Positions 34,334 through 45,128 of a stretch of 64,000 nt of DNA are shown one piece after another. Both the position numbers and the translations under genes were made by a program. The stretch comes from Gossypium raimondii. Taxonomy: Eukaryota > Streptophyta > Magnoliopsida > Malvales > Malvaceae. Position 1 is the first letter of the stretch. Each line of letters opens with the position of its first letter. Location of the stretch: the NCBI RefSeq assembly GCF_025698545.1, contig NC_068569.1, forward strand, positions 6,634,001 to 6,698,000, given 5' to 3'. A model generated the notes under the pieces. It had not been told where the DNA came from and did no database searches. It saw only the letters and a program-made list of their open reading frames with translations.

Positions 34334-34338
34334 GACAT
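34334..34338. other. Target duplication of second LTR insertion, left
   Basis: GACAT here and GGCAT at 37350-37354 (one mismatch). The transposase reading SDRG-I-LAAI resumes across the site. Confidence 0.65.
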
Positions 34339-37300
34339 TGTAACAACCTGATTTTTGGGTCTAGTCGGAATAGTGGTTTCGGGACCACAAATTCGACGAG
34401 GAAAATTTTATTTTTATGGTCTACAATTTCACGAAATGATTTCGTGAAAATTTCATTCAAAAATTTTGACGTTTGAGCACTCAATTTATTTAAAAAGTCT
34501 AAATTGATATGTAATACCCCGAAAATTTTTACAGTAAGATATTATCTTTGATATAGTAAGGAAATAAAGTGATAAAAGGAGAATTTTGAGTTATGACAAC
34601 ATTGGGAAGTATATTATGACATATTAATTAAAGAAATGATTAAATTGCAAAAGTGAGAAAAGTTTTGTTATCCAAGAATAAATACTCAAAATTTGAGGGG
34701 TTAAAGTGTAAATATCAAAAGTTGAAGGATCAATAGTGTAAATATTTTAAGGGTGGAATAATCTAGAAACTAAGGAAAATGGATGAATTGGGACCAAATT
34801 GAATAGATGAAGAATTATGAGAGACTAAATCGTAATTTTACCAAATTAAGTGATGACTCAAGGATGGAATTTTAAAAGATCTAAAGGAAAAATAGTCAAT
34901 TAGAAGAAAGAGAAATCTAGAAAATAATGATGATGTTGGAGATATTTAGATTAAATAAATAAATATTAGTTTATTAATATTTTAATTTGATTTTTAAATG
35001 ACATTTTATCATTTTATTATTATTTTATTTAGTATATATATATGGAAGAAAAGATGAAGAATCACCTTCCTTTCCCATGCATTTCACGTTAGAAGAGAAG
35101 AGAAGAAAGAAAGTTTTGCTTTCTTTACAATTTGGTCCTTCCACCAAAAATTTACCATTTTCACCTAGAAATCAAAAGAATTTCCATAGCTACCAAGAGA
35201 GAAAAATGTTAAGGAGACTATGGGGAGCTAGAATATCAAGTTAGATTCAAGAAATAGAAGCTGGAGGAGAGAGAAAATCAAGTTAAAGATTGAAATCAAT
35301 AGCACAAGGTAAGAACATCAAGATTCCAATATACTTTTGAGTTTGATATTATTGAAAAAGTAGGAAATTAATGTTAATGTAGAGTTTCATTATATAAGGT
35401 TCTATATTCTTGTTATGTTAGTAAAGGAAATAAGAGAAAGTGATGGAAAACATTGAAGAGAAAGGAAAGGAAGGTGTTATAAATTTAGTTATCAATATTT
35501 TATACTAAAACAATTTTGGACAACAACAGAGGTTAATTTTGAAAAATCACCATAAATTATGGAAAATTGAATTAGAGGATGAAAAAATATGTAATTAAAG
35601 CTTATTGAGTCTAGTTTCTCATAGAAGAAACGGTGTAAGTAATGGAATTGTAAATCATGATATATAATGAATTTTGTGAGACAAGGTTAGAATGAATTCG
35701 GGTTTCCTATCCCGACTTTGAAAAATCATTAAAATTGTATAAAAATAATTATGGGTTATAATTTATATATTTAAAATCCTTAATAAGTCTATTTTTAATA
35801 GAAACAAACAAGGACATCATTCGAATTTTTAGTGAAGAGGGGTTAGAACTGTCAAATAGTGAAACATGGGAAACTTTAGAGAATAAAATGTATTTATTAG
35901 CTGAACGAAAAATTCTGAAAATTTTATGGCAAGAAGATAAGTGAGTCTAGTTTCAGGGAAAATTAACGGATCTTAATTTGGAGCTCTGTAGCTCAAGATA
36001 TAAATAAATTAGTGACTCTGATTCAGACAGACAACTTGAATTTACATAAAGGAAAATAATGATAGTATGGATAATGTTGATTAAATGTGTTATACACATT
36101 AATGATGATGAATGGAGAGGAGGTGGAGGAAAAATTGGAAAATATATGAATGATTTGTGTGTAATTGGTAATACGCTTGATTATAATTGATAGACGATGA
36201 AATAGAAATGATGCATATATTTGTGCAGTATTGATCATGGTTTAAGCTCATGTGGGAAAATAAAGTTCATAGTACGTGTGTATGGTATATTTGGTATATG
36301 ATTTGGCATGAAGTAATGTCATTAATGGGTATTGAATTAACACATGTTGGTAAGTTTGATACATGAATAAATATTGTGATCATGAAAGGGGTGGTAAGGT
36401 TTAAATTATGAAATCTTTAGTGAAATGGTTTATTATGTGATTATTTCCAAAAAGAACTATGTTTCAATGCACTAGCTTGCGACTATGGTTAACGATATGT
36501 TTATGTATTGTGTGATATGCATAGGAAACGAGTGTGGAAATGTAATGAAATAATAAGTTCATATGGCTGAACTTTTATGATTAATTGTTAATGTGGAAAT
36601 GATATAATGTATCAATTCGTATATTGTTGTTAAATTATTATTATGGTAAAAAAGAGAAAAAAAATGAGATTGTTAGTTCAAATTAAGGGATACGTAGGAT
36701 TGAGTACATACGTTCGGTAATCAGTGATGAGTTGACGAATAAGTCCATGGTGAATCTATGGCAAATTGTGAAAAGTAAGTATGGTGCTTCAGTGAAGAAA
36801 ACCATACTGACTTGCGAAAAGTAAGTATGGTATTTCGATAAAGAAAATCATACTGAGTTGTGAAAAGTAGGTATGGTGTTTCAGTGAAGAAAACCATACT
36901 GAGTTGTGAAAAGTAGGTATGGTGTTTCAGTAAAGAAAACCATACTGAGTTGTGAAAAGTAAGTATGGTATTTCCGTGAAGAAAACCATATTGAGTTATA
37001 GCAATGTGAAATATTCAAGCAAATCGTGGCACCAAGCAAATGATGTACTCAAATCCGTAAGACGATCCTTAATTTGACAAGTATTTGTAGTACAATTGAA
37101 GCTAAATGTTGGAATATAAGTTGACTTCTGATATTGAGCTTAACTGAGAAAATCCATTATTTGAGATTGTGGTTGGCAGGAAATGTTCCATTATATATAT
37201 TGTGAAGAATTATAAAAGCATGTTAATAATTTGAAAGTTTTAAATTTTTAGTGAAATTTTATAACTCGGTTCAATACGTTTACATTGTATGTGTTTTGGT

Positions 37301-37349
37301 AATGCCCCGTACCCTATTTTGGTGTCGAATACGGGTAAGGGGTGTTACA
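34339..37349. mobile_element. Second solo-LTR-type insertion inside the MULE transposase
   Basis: 3,011 bp starting TGTAACAACCTG and ending GGGTGTTACA (inverted ends TGTAAC/GTTACA), flanked by near-identical 5-mers. No coding domain is seen. A second LTR-like start (TGTAATACCCCG) at about 34510 suggests a nested or composite LTR. The ends resemble Gypsy (Tekay/Del-type) LTRs of cotton as I recall them; a search would settle the family. Confidence 0.78.
36768..36997 (+). repeat. 46-bp minisatellite, five units
   Basis: Units begin at 36768, 36814, 36860, 36906 and 36952, exactly 46 bp apart. Each has GTGAAAAGTA(A/G)GTATGGT, a TTTC(A/C/G) spacer and GAAAACCATACT. ATGGT and ACCAT can pair within each unit as a short hairpin. 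Confidence 0.93.
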
Positions 37350-38704
37350 GGCATACTAGCTGCAATTGATCGACAGGAAAGCTTATGGCAGCGCACACAC
37401 TATCGGTATTGCCTAAGGCACGTTGCTTCTAACTACTACAGGCAATATCCATCTAAGAGTGAACGACGACAAGTGACCAACATTGGTATTTAGTCTCTAT
37501 TAATATAATTCCGTTTGTCATTTTAAATTTATTCTAATTGAAAGAGTGTTATGTGATATTCGCTATGAACTTTTACTGGCAAGGTATGAAATAAATAAAA
37601 ATTATTTTCATGAGATGTTGGCAGTTTTGCGTTCAATTAACGGCGAAGGCGCGAACTACCTTTGCAACATACTGTTCGAACAGTGGGCACAAGCATACGA
37701 CGGCGGTCTACGATATGGTCATATGACCTCAAACCTGGCTGAATGCATAAATTATGTTCTACGCGCCATCTGCTGATAACATCGGTTGTGCGAGAGACAT
37801 ATTTTTGTTTAGCGGCGCTATTTCCAAAGCGAGCAGGGAGTTATGCAGGCCAGATGCAGGGAGACCATGTATGGTGCAGCAAGGTAGTACAACAAATTAA
37901 CAAGGGCAAGGCACGGGCGAACACCATGCATACTGTCTGTCACGACCGAGACAACTTATAGTTTCGCATGACAGAGTTTGACAGACCACATCAAGGTTTA
38001 TTGGCAGGCAATATTGGGTACACTTGCTAAATAGGACTTGCGACTGTGGGATGTTTGACGCACTTCGTTATCCATACGCTCATGTAATTGCAGCTTGTCG
38101 GAATCTCCGTCTGGATCCGATGAGCTATGTCCTCGAAGTGTACAAATTAGAAAACATGTACAACGTCTGGAGACATGTATTCCTACCGATCCTAGATGAA
38201 CGTAAGTGGCCATCTGTATTGCTTGCTCTTTTTAAGCTGTTACCGGATAGAGAATTGCGTCGCAAACTAAAAGGTCAACCTTGCTGGATTAGAATACGTA
38301 ACAATATGGATATCTGAGAAACAACCAGTCAACATAAGTTGTGCGGATGGTGTAGGAACCCAGGCCATGCAAGCCAATCATGCCCAAATCGTAATAGTTG
38401 AACGTTATTGTAAAAAAGTTTGTATTATTTATATTTTTTTAAATCAAAAATTGGTACAAATATTCAAAATATTGACTTATATAAAAGAAAATCTATTTTA
38501 TTAAAAATATTAAAGTAAATTTCAATTACATTATTCAAAACAACGTTTTATTTTATTAAATGAAATAATATAGAAATATTCAACATAAGGCAAAATTTAA
38601 AAGAATTTCTATTATATTAAAAAATTAAAAGTAAATTTCTATTTTAGTACATGAAATAATATAGAAGAATTTATATTTTATTACATCAAATAATATCAAT
38701 TTAT

Positions 38705-40897
38705 TCAAAATGTTTGTACAAATATATTCATATAAAAATCAATCTCCGTGCCCGCCGGATCATGGCGGTCGTTGACAGTTACGCGCTGGATTCCTCCTTT
38801 GCCCAGCTTCCTGCGGGAGTTGTGGTTGCTCTGGCGGGGATTCTGGTTCCTCCTGTAGGGGATCTGGTTGTCGGTGTTGGGACGATGAGCCACATTGATA
38901 GAATAGTGACTGTGGAGGTGTTTGCATCACCAACGGCAAAGCTGTTTGAAACCTATACGGTGATAGAGATTAGTAAAAAGAAAAGCTCCCTGACAGCCCC
39001 TCTTGCGATCCCTCGTGCGACGCTGGCATATACATCGGCGGTCCACTCAGTGTAACAGAAAATGGAGATGAATTAAGCCATGGACTTCAACCTGCCATAG
39101 GACTCGAAAAAGGAAACATATAAGAGTTAGAATAAATAAAAGGGTTAGGATACGCACTTGGCATCATCTGAAAAAGTTGTACTGTGGGCATCGTCGGTTA
39201 AACTGCTGGGTCGGGTGACTGTGTCGGTGCTCTCGCTGGGCCTGGTGATTGAATAGCCGCTGATGATGGGCCGGATGAATGTCTGGGCCTCGTTGATAGG
39301 CTTGCGTCGTCGTCTCATCGTATTGGATTTAAAGGGTCACGTCGTTCCCTTTGGACACGTAATTGTCGCTGTCTCTCCTCTGTCGACAGTAAATATGGCT
39401 TGCCATGGATTATAAACTATGGCATGTATTTTGACACGCACGCTAACTCCGAAACGATGATCGGTTCCCGATTAGGTATATAACCATACCGATCTTCCCA
39501 CATTTGGATGTAGTATGACCAGAATCTCGGCCAATCCGTATGCAATTACTGTAGGTCGATTTTGTGATGATCATCAAACACCTCAAATGCCACGGGAATC
39601 GGTTGTCAGAATCGAAATTACCGTAATACTCTGTCTGACTGGTGCATCTCCACGGTCGCATAGTTGACCAATGCGCCTTTCGCGTGCCAAGCGTTTGGAT
39701 TTTGGAGGTACTCATCCGAAATTATTGCCCGAATTGCCGGATCCTCGTATGGTGTCCATTGAAACTATATGAACATGATGGAAATATTAGTTATATACAT
39801 AATACATAATACTAAATACTAAATACCAATCGACTACCTCATGATGGAAATATCAATTTTATTTAATACCTACTTGTGCTTCTGACTGTTGGTCTAATAG
39901 AAGCCGTATATCTTCAAGAGAGCTAGGTAATCCAGCATAACTTGCCGGATGATTCCATGTAATGAAATAAATTTTTAACATACTATTATATTTTAAATTT
40001 ACGTAATAATTGTAAAATCTAATATAAAATTTATCTCGTTATGAGTGGGAATGTATATGGGTGGCCCACTTAAGGACGTAATAATGGAAAGTGAAACCGT
40101 GCCCATGACTGCAGTAGTGACAGGCAACCTTCGATTTTCGCTTTACTTGGTCGCGTTGCCCCGCACATCTCCCGGTACAATGTGGCCAAAATGGCAGACC
40201 CCCAACTCAATTCATCAGCTGCTTTAAAATCAACGAGTTTTAGCAGCCATCTTAGATGTACGAGGTTCCGTGACAAGTCCGGCATCAGATAACCTCCAAT
40301 TATCTGAAGAATGTATGCCCGAGCATATCAGATTCTTTCTAGTTCGGTTGAATTATCATCCGGATCGGGGAATGTGTCTCGTAACAAGCCCATCTCGATC
40401 CGACCTTCGTTAATATTCTCCGAAATAGCGCCCAAAAGCTCGTAGCATACCGCTCCCCAATCACCAGATTGAACAGACCCGGTGACTGGGTACCCGTCCA
40501 CCGACAATCCTAATTGTAGATTGACATCTTCCAAAGTGATAGTGTACTCTCCACATGGAAGATAGAATATGTGCGTCTCAGGTCTCCACCTCTCAATCAA
40601 CGCACTGATAAGTTTCGGGTCCAACTTGCATCCCAGTCTACCGTCGCCACGTGCCAAAAACCCGCTTCCCGTAGGTAATTCTCTACCAACGGTGATGGAG
40701 GGCCATGCATATTACGGATATAGCATTGCAATATCCGATCTATAGACTTTTATAACAAATAATAAATTAATAATTATTTAAAATTGCATAAATAAAAAAA
40801 TCTTAAATAATATTTAAAAATTAAATTTAACACTTACCATTTTCATTTGTTCGACGGATATGTGCTTGTCATCAAGACAAATCAATTCTTCGGCCAT
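38705..40897 (-). pseudogene. Plant mobile domain (PMD, MAIN-like) gene carried by the MULE
   Basis: PMD proteins occur in MULE and other transposons and in host MAIN/MAIL proteins; their biochemical role is unclear. On the minus strand it begins at ATG 40897 (MAEELICLDDKHI), with an intron (about 40840-40745). Blocks then read DRILQCYIRNMHGP, LISALIERWRPETHIFYLP, CGEYTITLEDVNLQLGLSVDG, WGAVCYELLGAI, YARAYILQIIGGYLMPD, NLVHLRWLLKLVDF and ILATLYREMCGAT, then more decayed text to about 38705. Frameshifts (near 40640) and stops (for example after ELERI at about 40328) inactivate it. It converges with the transposase, leaving about 300 bp between the gene ends. Confidence 0.87.
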
Positions 40898-41157
40898 TGC
40901 TAAATTCGTACAAATTTTTATGATTTAAAAAAAAATCAAAAAATAAAATTTAAAACTTTTTTAAAAATAATAAAAAGATTAAAGCTCTTTTAAATAGGAA
41001 TTTAAGAGAAATTTGAGAGGAATTTGAGAGAATATTAGAGAGAATATTAGAGAAAGGGTTTAGTTGTGAAAAAAATGAAAGTGGGGTTTTATAGTTTTTT
41101 TTTTACCGTTGGGGAGTTCACCAACGGTCAAAAAATTAGCCGTTGGTACTGTTCACG

Positions 41158-41398
41158 CACGGGCAAAACGCGTCCCCAAGGGAGCGCTTACTTGGCAGGA
41201 AAACGCGTCCTTGAGGGAGTGCTTTTGGTCCACGTAGGCAAAGCGCTCCCTTGAGGAAGCGTTTTCCTGCCACGTCCCCTGACATCGCGCTGACGTGGAC
41301 GCGCTTTCGGGGAATTAAGCCATTCGGGTAATTAATTTATTACCGGGCCTATTCCGGTAATTTTTTTAAAAAATGAGCTTTTTTTTAGTGTTTTGCCC
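41158..41398 (-). repeat. MULE terminal inverted repeat, right
   Basis: Reverse-complement partner of 29009-29248, ending TTTTGCCC. It contains several AAACGC/GCGCTCCC-type CG-rich motifs. Confidence 0.92.
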
Positions 41399-41407
41399 AG
41401 GAGGAAG
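41399..41407. other. MULE target-site duplication, right
   Basis: AGGAGGAAG, identical to 29000-29008. Confidence 0.93.
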
Positions 41408-42664
41408 CTGCTAAAAAAGTAAAATTGACTAATTAAACTATTTGGATTTGGCATTTACATGGTGGGTATATATATATTTCAAATTCTGTTGCGTGATTGG
41501 GCAAATGTGTTACACTTTTAATTTTAGAAGTCCCAATATACGAATGAAATGTAGTTTAAGAGGTGAAAAACATGGATCAATTACCTAGCAATCTAACAAT
41601 TTCAAATATTCATCATCAACAACAATTAAATTTCTTAATACAACTCTCGAAAAAATAGTTGCAAAAGAATGACATAAAATTTTATCTAGTGTCAATTTAA
41701 AATCGTCACGTGTGACCTTATAATTAATATTCTATCACAATCATTTCATCTCCTAATTATAAATTACTTTGTACTACCAATAATCAAATAAAAATTAGTA
41801 GTCGCAAAAGCAAAATTATCAAATTAATAATGATGTAATTATCATCACCTAGGATGATAAAAAATCAATATAAAAGTGCACGTTAATCTCCTAATTATTT
41901 ATATTTTATTAAACATATTACATAATTCATTTATTACAAAATAATAGAAGTAAAACAATCTAAACTTTTGCTTAAAAATCTAGGTAATTTTATTACTAAT
42001 ATAATGAAACTTAGATGTTGAAAGAAAATAAAAGAATATGACCATAATAAAGGTTATAAAATCATTTGTAGCCAGCTTCTCAATCCAAATCTTCACATAA
42101 TCACGTTGTAATAAAAACAGTTAAGAATGAAACAAGAGGAAGACGTACAAGAGAAGGGGAGATTAGCTGCTATCAAATGCATACAATTTCTAGATATTAT
42201 AGAAATAGATGACCTTCATTTCTTGCTCTACCCAAAATATCCCATGTTTCAGAAAGGAAGATTCAAAATGATTAGCAAATGGTTGAATTGTTTGGAGACA
42301 AAGGAGAGTGGGAGATAATTGAAGTTTATTTTATCTTATCTTTAACTCTTTAAATTTGAAATTATACCTAAATTGAGATTTCATTGTAATTGTTTGACAT
42401 AAAAAAATCATGTTTTCACTTACAGTTTTCATTTAAATCCTTTATAATATTTGAAGTATAACAGTGAGGAAAAATCATGGTTTGTTGTATAATATAAAGT
42501 GAAAGTTTTTGTGGCCAATTTATTTTTCTTGTAAATAAATATGATAGGAAAACCAAGGTGAATTATTATAAAAAATTTTAATTTTTTCTTTTTATTTAAG
42601 TTTAAATTAACTTTCTCAGGAGCTTATTTAGTTAAAAATCAAGACTTTACATCGTTTAGCTAAT
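41408..42664. other. Intergenic, AT-rich
   Basis: This DNA lay directly upstream of the SDH3-like gene before the MULE inserted. A 63-codon open frame at 42127-42318 has no recognisable feature. No gene is supported. Confidence 0.55.
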
Positions 42665-43905
42665 CTATATGATCTGAATACATTAAATTTTGTAAATTTT
42701 TATCTATCAAAATTTTATATAATGATTCTCATTAGATATGTAATCTACAAATCTAATGTAAAATTCATTCTATTTCGATAATTAATTTTTGTTTTATTTA
42801 AATAGGGAAAGACCTTTGATCTTATGTTCAAATGGCGAAATGAAGATAATGAATTTCACATTTAACTTGTCTGATTTAGGCACAAACTTAACAAGAAACT
42901 TTAAAAAAAGAAGAACAAATTTATTTCTTAGTTTTAAGGCAAATATCCAAAGGATTTATGTCATTGAAATCATAATAACCCCAAAAAGAAAAACCAATTA
43001 AGTTTGATAGCAATGTAGACGATCAAACATCAGCTGGTGGAGTGTGGTAGCAAACACAAAGGGTTCCTCCAAAAACTGTGGGGTCTTTCTCGCAAGCAGA
43101 TCGAATTAAGCGACTTCCATAAGCCTTCAAGCATTTGTTCTGACAATCGGGCTGAGAACATGTAATCACAATCACCCCATCAGCCTCGGTCGGCCTTGCT
43201 GCTTCCGCCGTGAATGTCAACATCACCAAAGCTATAACAGCTGCCATTGCCACCATTCTTTTACCCCTCATCTCCATCTCAAATGAAATCTTCCCTTGCC
43301 TTTTTATTTTATTTTATTTTAAACCTTTTATCCTTAGATTTTCTATAGACTGCAAAATGTTGGGTTATTTGAGTGACCAAAAACTATGGTATTTAAAGTG
43401 TGTTTCATGTGTCCCAATGGATGACATGTCAATGGTTGTTCAAATCCTACCATAAATAATCTATTGCTGTATTTCCAAAAAAGGAGTGAATTTGGAGATT
43501 CATATACCATATGAAGTTTTGGATAGTAAATCTGCTTATTATTTGGAAAATATGTGCGTATCTTGAGCTTTGGCCACTAATGGAAGGCATGTACTGTCAT
43601 TACCTTTCTTTCTTTATTTCCTTTTATGAAGATTTTGAATTTTTTTTTCCTTTTATGGATTCCATTTGATATATTTAAAAGTTAAATATTCGAACTATTA
43701 TATTGCCAAACAATCGTGTACCTAAACCCAGAATGGCTCAAACCAGAGAACAGTTCCCCGAGCCAGCAAATCAGTGTATTTGAAGCTGAATCACATCATT
43801 CCTCTCCTCCTTCGTCTTAGGAAGGAAGGACCACTTTTGAGCACACCGTTCTTCACCTCAGCTTTCCAAAAAAATCTGCCAATAAATGACGAACCCCATA
43901 ACACA
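42665..43905. repeat. Segmental duplication, right copy
   Basis: Second copy of 26925-28240, same orientation. Its right end at 43853-43902 holds the last codons of an SDH3-like gene (CYGVRHLLADFFGKLR in the matching frame, TGA at 43853-43855) with no SDH3 sequence beyond. The breakpoint is at the TGTGTTATGGGG junction. Confidence 0.9.
43023..43277 (-). CDS. Small secreted defensin-like cysteine-rich peptide, copy 2
   Basis: A single exon of 84 codons plus stop (ATG at 43277). A signal-peptide-like segment VAMAAVIALVMLTFT is followed by AEAA, a good cleavage site, and then RPTEADGVIVI. The mature part after that is identical in sequence to copy 1: six cysteines with C-x3-C and C-x-C spacing, ending CVCYHTPPADV. 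Outside the lost AEAA and one Thr/Ile change the two proteins are the same, which points to a recent duplication or constraint. This copy seems the more complete one. Function is not known. A lipid-transfer-type fold is less likely because there are only six cysteines and no CC pair. Confidence 0.8.
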   Translation of the reverse strand: MEMRGKRMVAMAAVIALVMLTFTAEAARPTEADGVIVITCSQPDCQNKCLKAYGSRLIRSACEKDPTVFGGTLCVCYHTPPADV

Positions 43906-45082
43906 AATGATGGAAGTTATTTCATGATAAGTAAGGAAAGTATTTTCTTCGTAATGGTGAAAGTAATTGGGTCATTTTATTTCTAATATGTAAAGTGAAA
44001 AGAAAAGTAGGGAAGAGAATTATAATATTTGTAAGGGGAGAGATTCATCTGTAAAATGTCATATTCCATTTTCAATTCATGCATTTCAATTTTGAAATAA
44101 ATGGAGAAAATTGGTACATATTTTAATTTTTGTGGAGCACAATTTTAAACTTATTTCATGTTTCATACTTGCATCACCCCATGTCAATTGGTTGTTCTTA
44201 AAACCTAAAATATTGTTGTGCCGAATACTGAACAAATAACTCAAACACTAAAATATTTGTGGGAAGTGATTAATGGTATTTCCAATGATAGAGCATATAA
44301 TTTGGGTTTTATTTAAAATTATTGACAAAAAGAAAACGAAAAATAAGTGACAAAATGCAAATGATTTGTTATAAAACCAAAATCAAGCGTCTCGAGTTCA
44401 ATTATAAGTGGTGACAAACAAGTATAATTGGGAAATGATACGCCTGAAAATTGTAAATAATAATAAGAATAAGAAAGCAAGTGAAGCCTTTGGACGTTTG
44501 TTTAGCGACAAGTAGTAGTAGGCCGGCGTAGTTTCATCATTCACAAGGCAAAAAGGATGGGCATCCAAACGGAAAGGAAAGATAAAGGAATGGGAATTTT
44601 CTTTTTCAAATAGGATTCAATCTAGAAATTTGTTGTTGCGGTGAAATTAACAAGATAATATCATATCTATGAGTTAGATTTTTATTCTGCCATTGTTCTT
44701 CATGATTTCACATTTATTGTGTCTTTTATTTTTAGCTGTAATTATTAAAAATCAGTAGCCATTATATTTTATGCTGAACGTACTATCCTTTTGTCTATAA
44801 TTACTGGGAGGATTTTCCGCCACCCTCTACAATAAGCATCGCATTTTGTTTTACATAACACTCGATGAATCTGAGGTTTAATAATTTTCATTCATCATTC
44901 AATCTGAGTTGGAATGTTAATATTTATAATTTCTCATCCTATACCGAATTACAGACTGCATATTCCCGAGGAGTAATTAAGGATGAGTTAATGGTAGGAT
45001 TGAATTAAATTATTTTCCGTAATAAAGGAGGAATTCGTACAACAGAAAATTAAGAGTTACCCTACATAAAATAATTGATAAT
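43906..45082. other. Intergenic, AT-rich
   Basis: No gene or recognised repeat. It forms the 3' flank of the dioxygenase gene. Confidence 0.55.
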
Positions 45083-45084
45083 AG

Positions 45085-45123
<39 letters not shown>
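45083..45123. repeat. (TA)n microsatellite
   Basis: About 20 TA dinucleotides ending right beside the dioxygenase stop codon (45124-45126), so it lies at the very start of that gene's 3' UTR. Confidence 0.95.

Positions 45124-45128
<5 letters not shown>

Larger units (their letters stand above)
30120..38401 (+). pseudogene. MuDR-type MULE transposase, interrupted by two LTR insertions
   Basis: The transposase would cut and join element ends in the nucleus. Blocks in order: N-terminus from ATG 30120 (MSERISAVIYYDGKVCH) to an acidic linker ending PRFRAYSPPA (about 30940); after the first insertion HMHNVDLSADDVLEFPDLPHR (33338 on), the Mu DNA-binding-like part (FSNKDSFIGALKQHSI, LWEIKKYKGPHTC), and the DDE core with VQIDGTFMFGRY, AYDWDFFLSRLRRHVC and ISDRG; after the second insertion GILAAIDRQ, CLRHVASNYYRQY and the Glu block NLAECINYVL; then SWIM (CDCGMFDALRYPYAH) and a CCHC knuckle (CGWCRNPGHASQSC). 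D, D and E are kept. Stops occur in the N-terminus (after RLVFN and after ALATGV), at 33590 (Trp to TGA), and near 37773 and 37960, with frameshifts. The third SWIM Cys is Tyr. Confidence 0.92.
29009..41398 (+). mobile_element. Mutator-like element (MULE) of 12,390 bp carrying transposase and PMD genes
   Basis: The element is bounded by GGGCAAA...TTTTGCCC ends, about 240-bp terminal inverted repeats (29009-29248 and 41158-41398) and a perfect 9-bp target duplication AGGAGGAAG. It contains a MuDR-type transposase pseudogene on plus, a plant-mobile-domain pseudogene on minus converging on it, subterminal tandem repeats, and two later LTR insertions (30941-33332, 34339-37349). Without these insertions it would be about 7.0 kb. 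It sits only 60 bp upstream of the SDH3-like start codon. The perfect target duplication and similar ends suggest one clean insertion; the stops show the resident genes are now dead. Confidence 0.95.

Noticed and set aside
42127-42318. 63-codon open frame (MKQEEDVQEKGR)
   Set aside because: Short, no homology that I can recall, no promoter or splice context.
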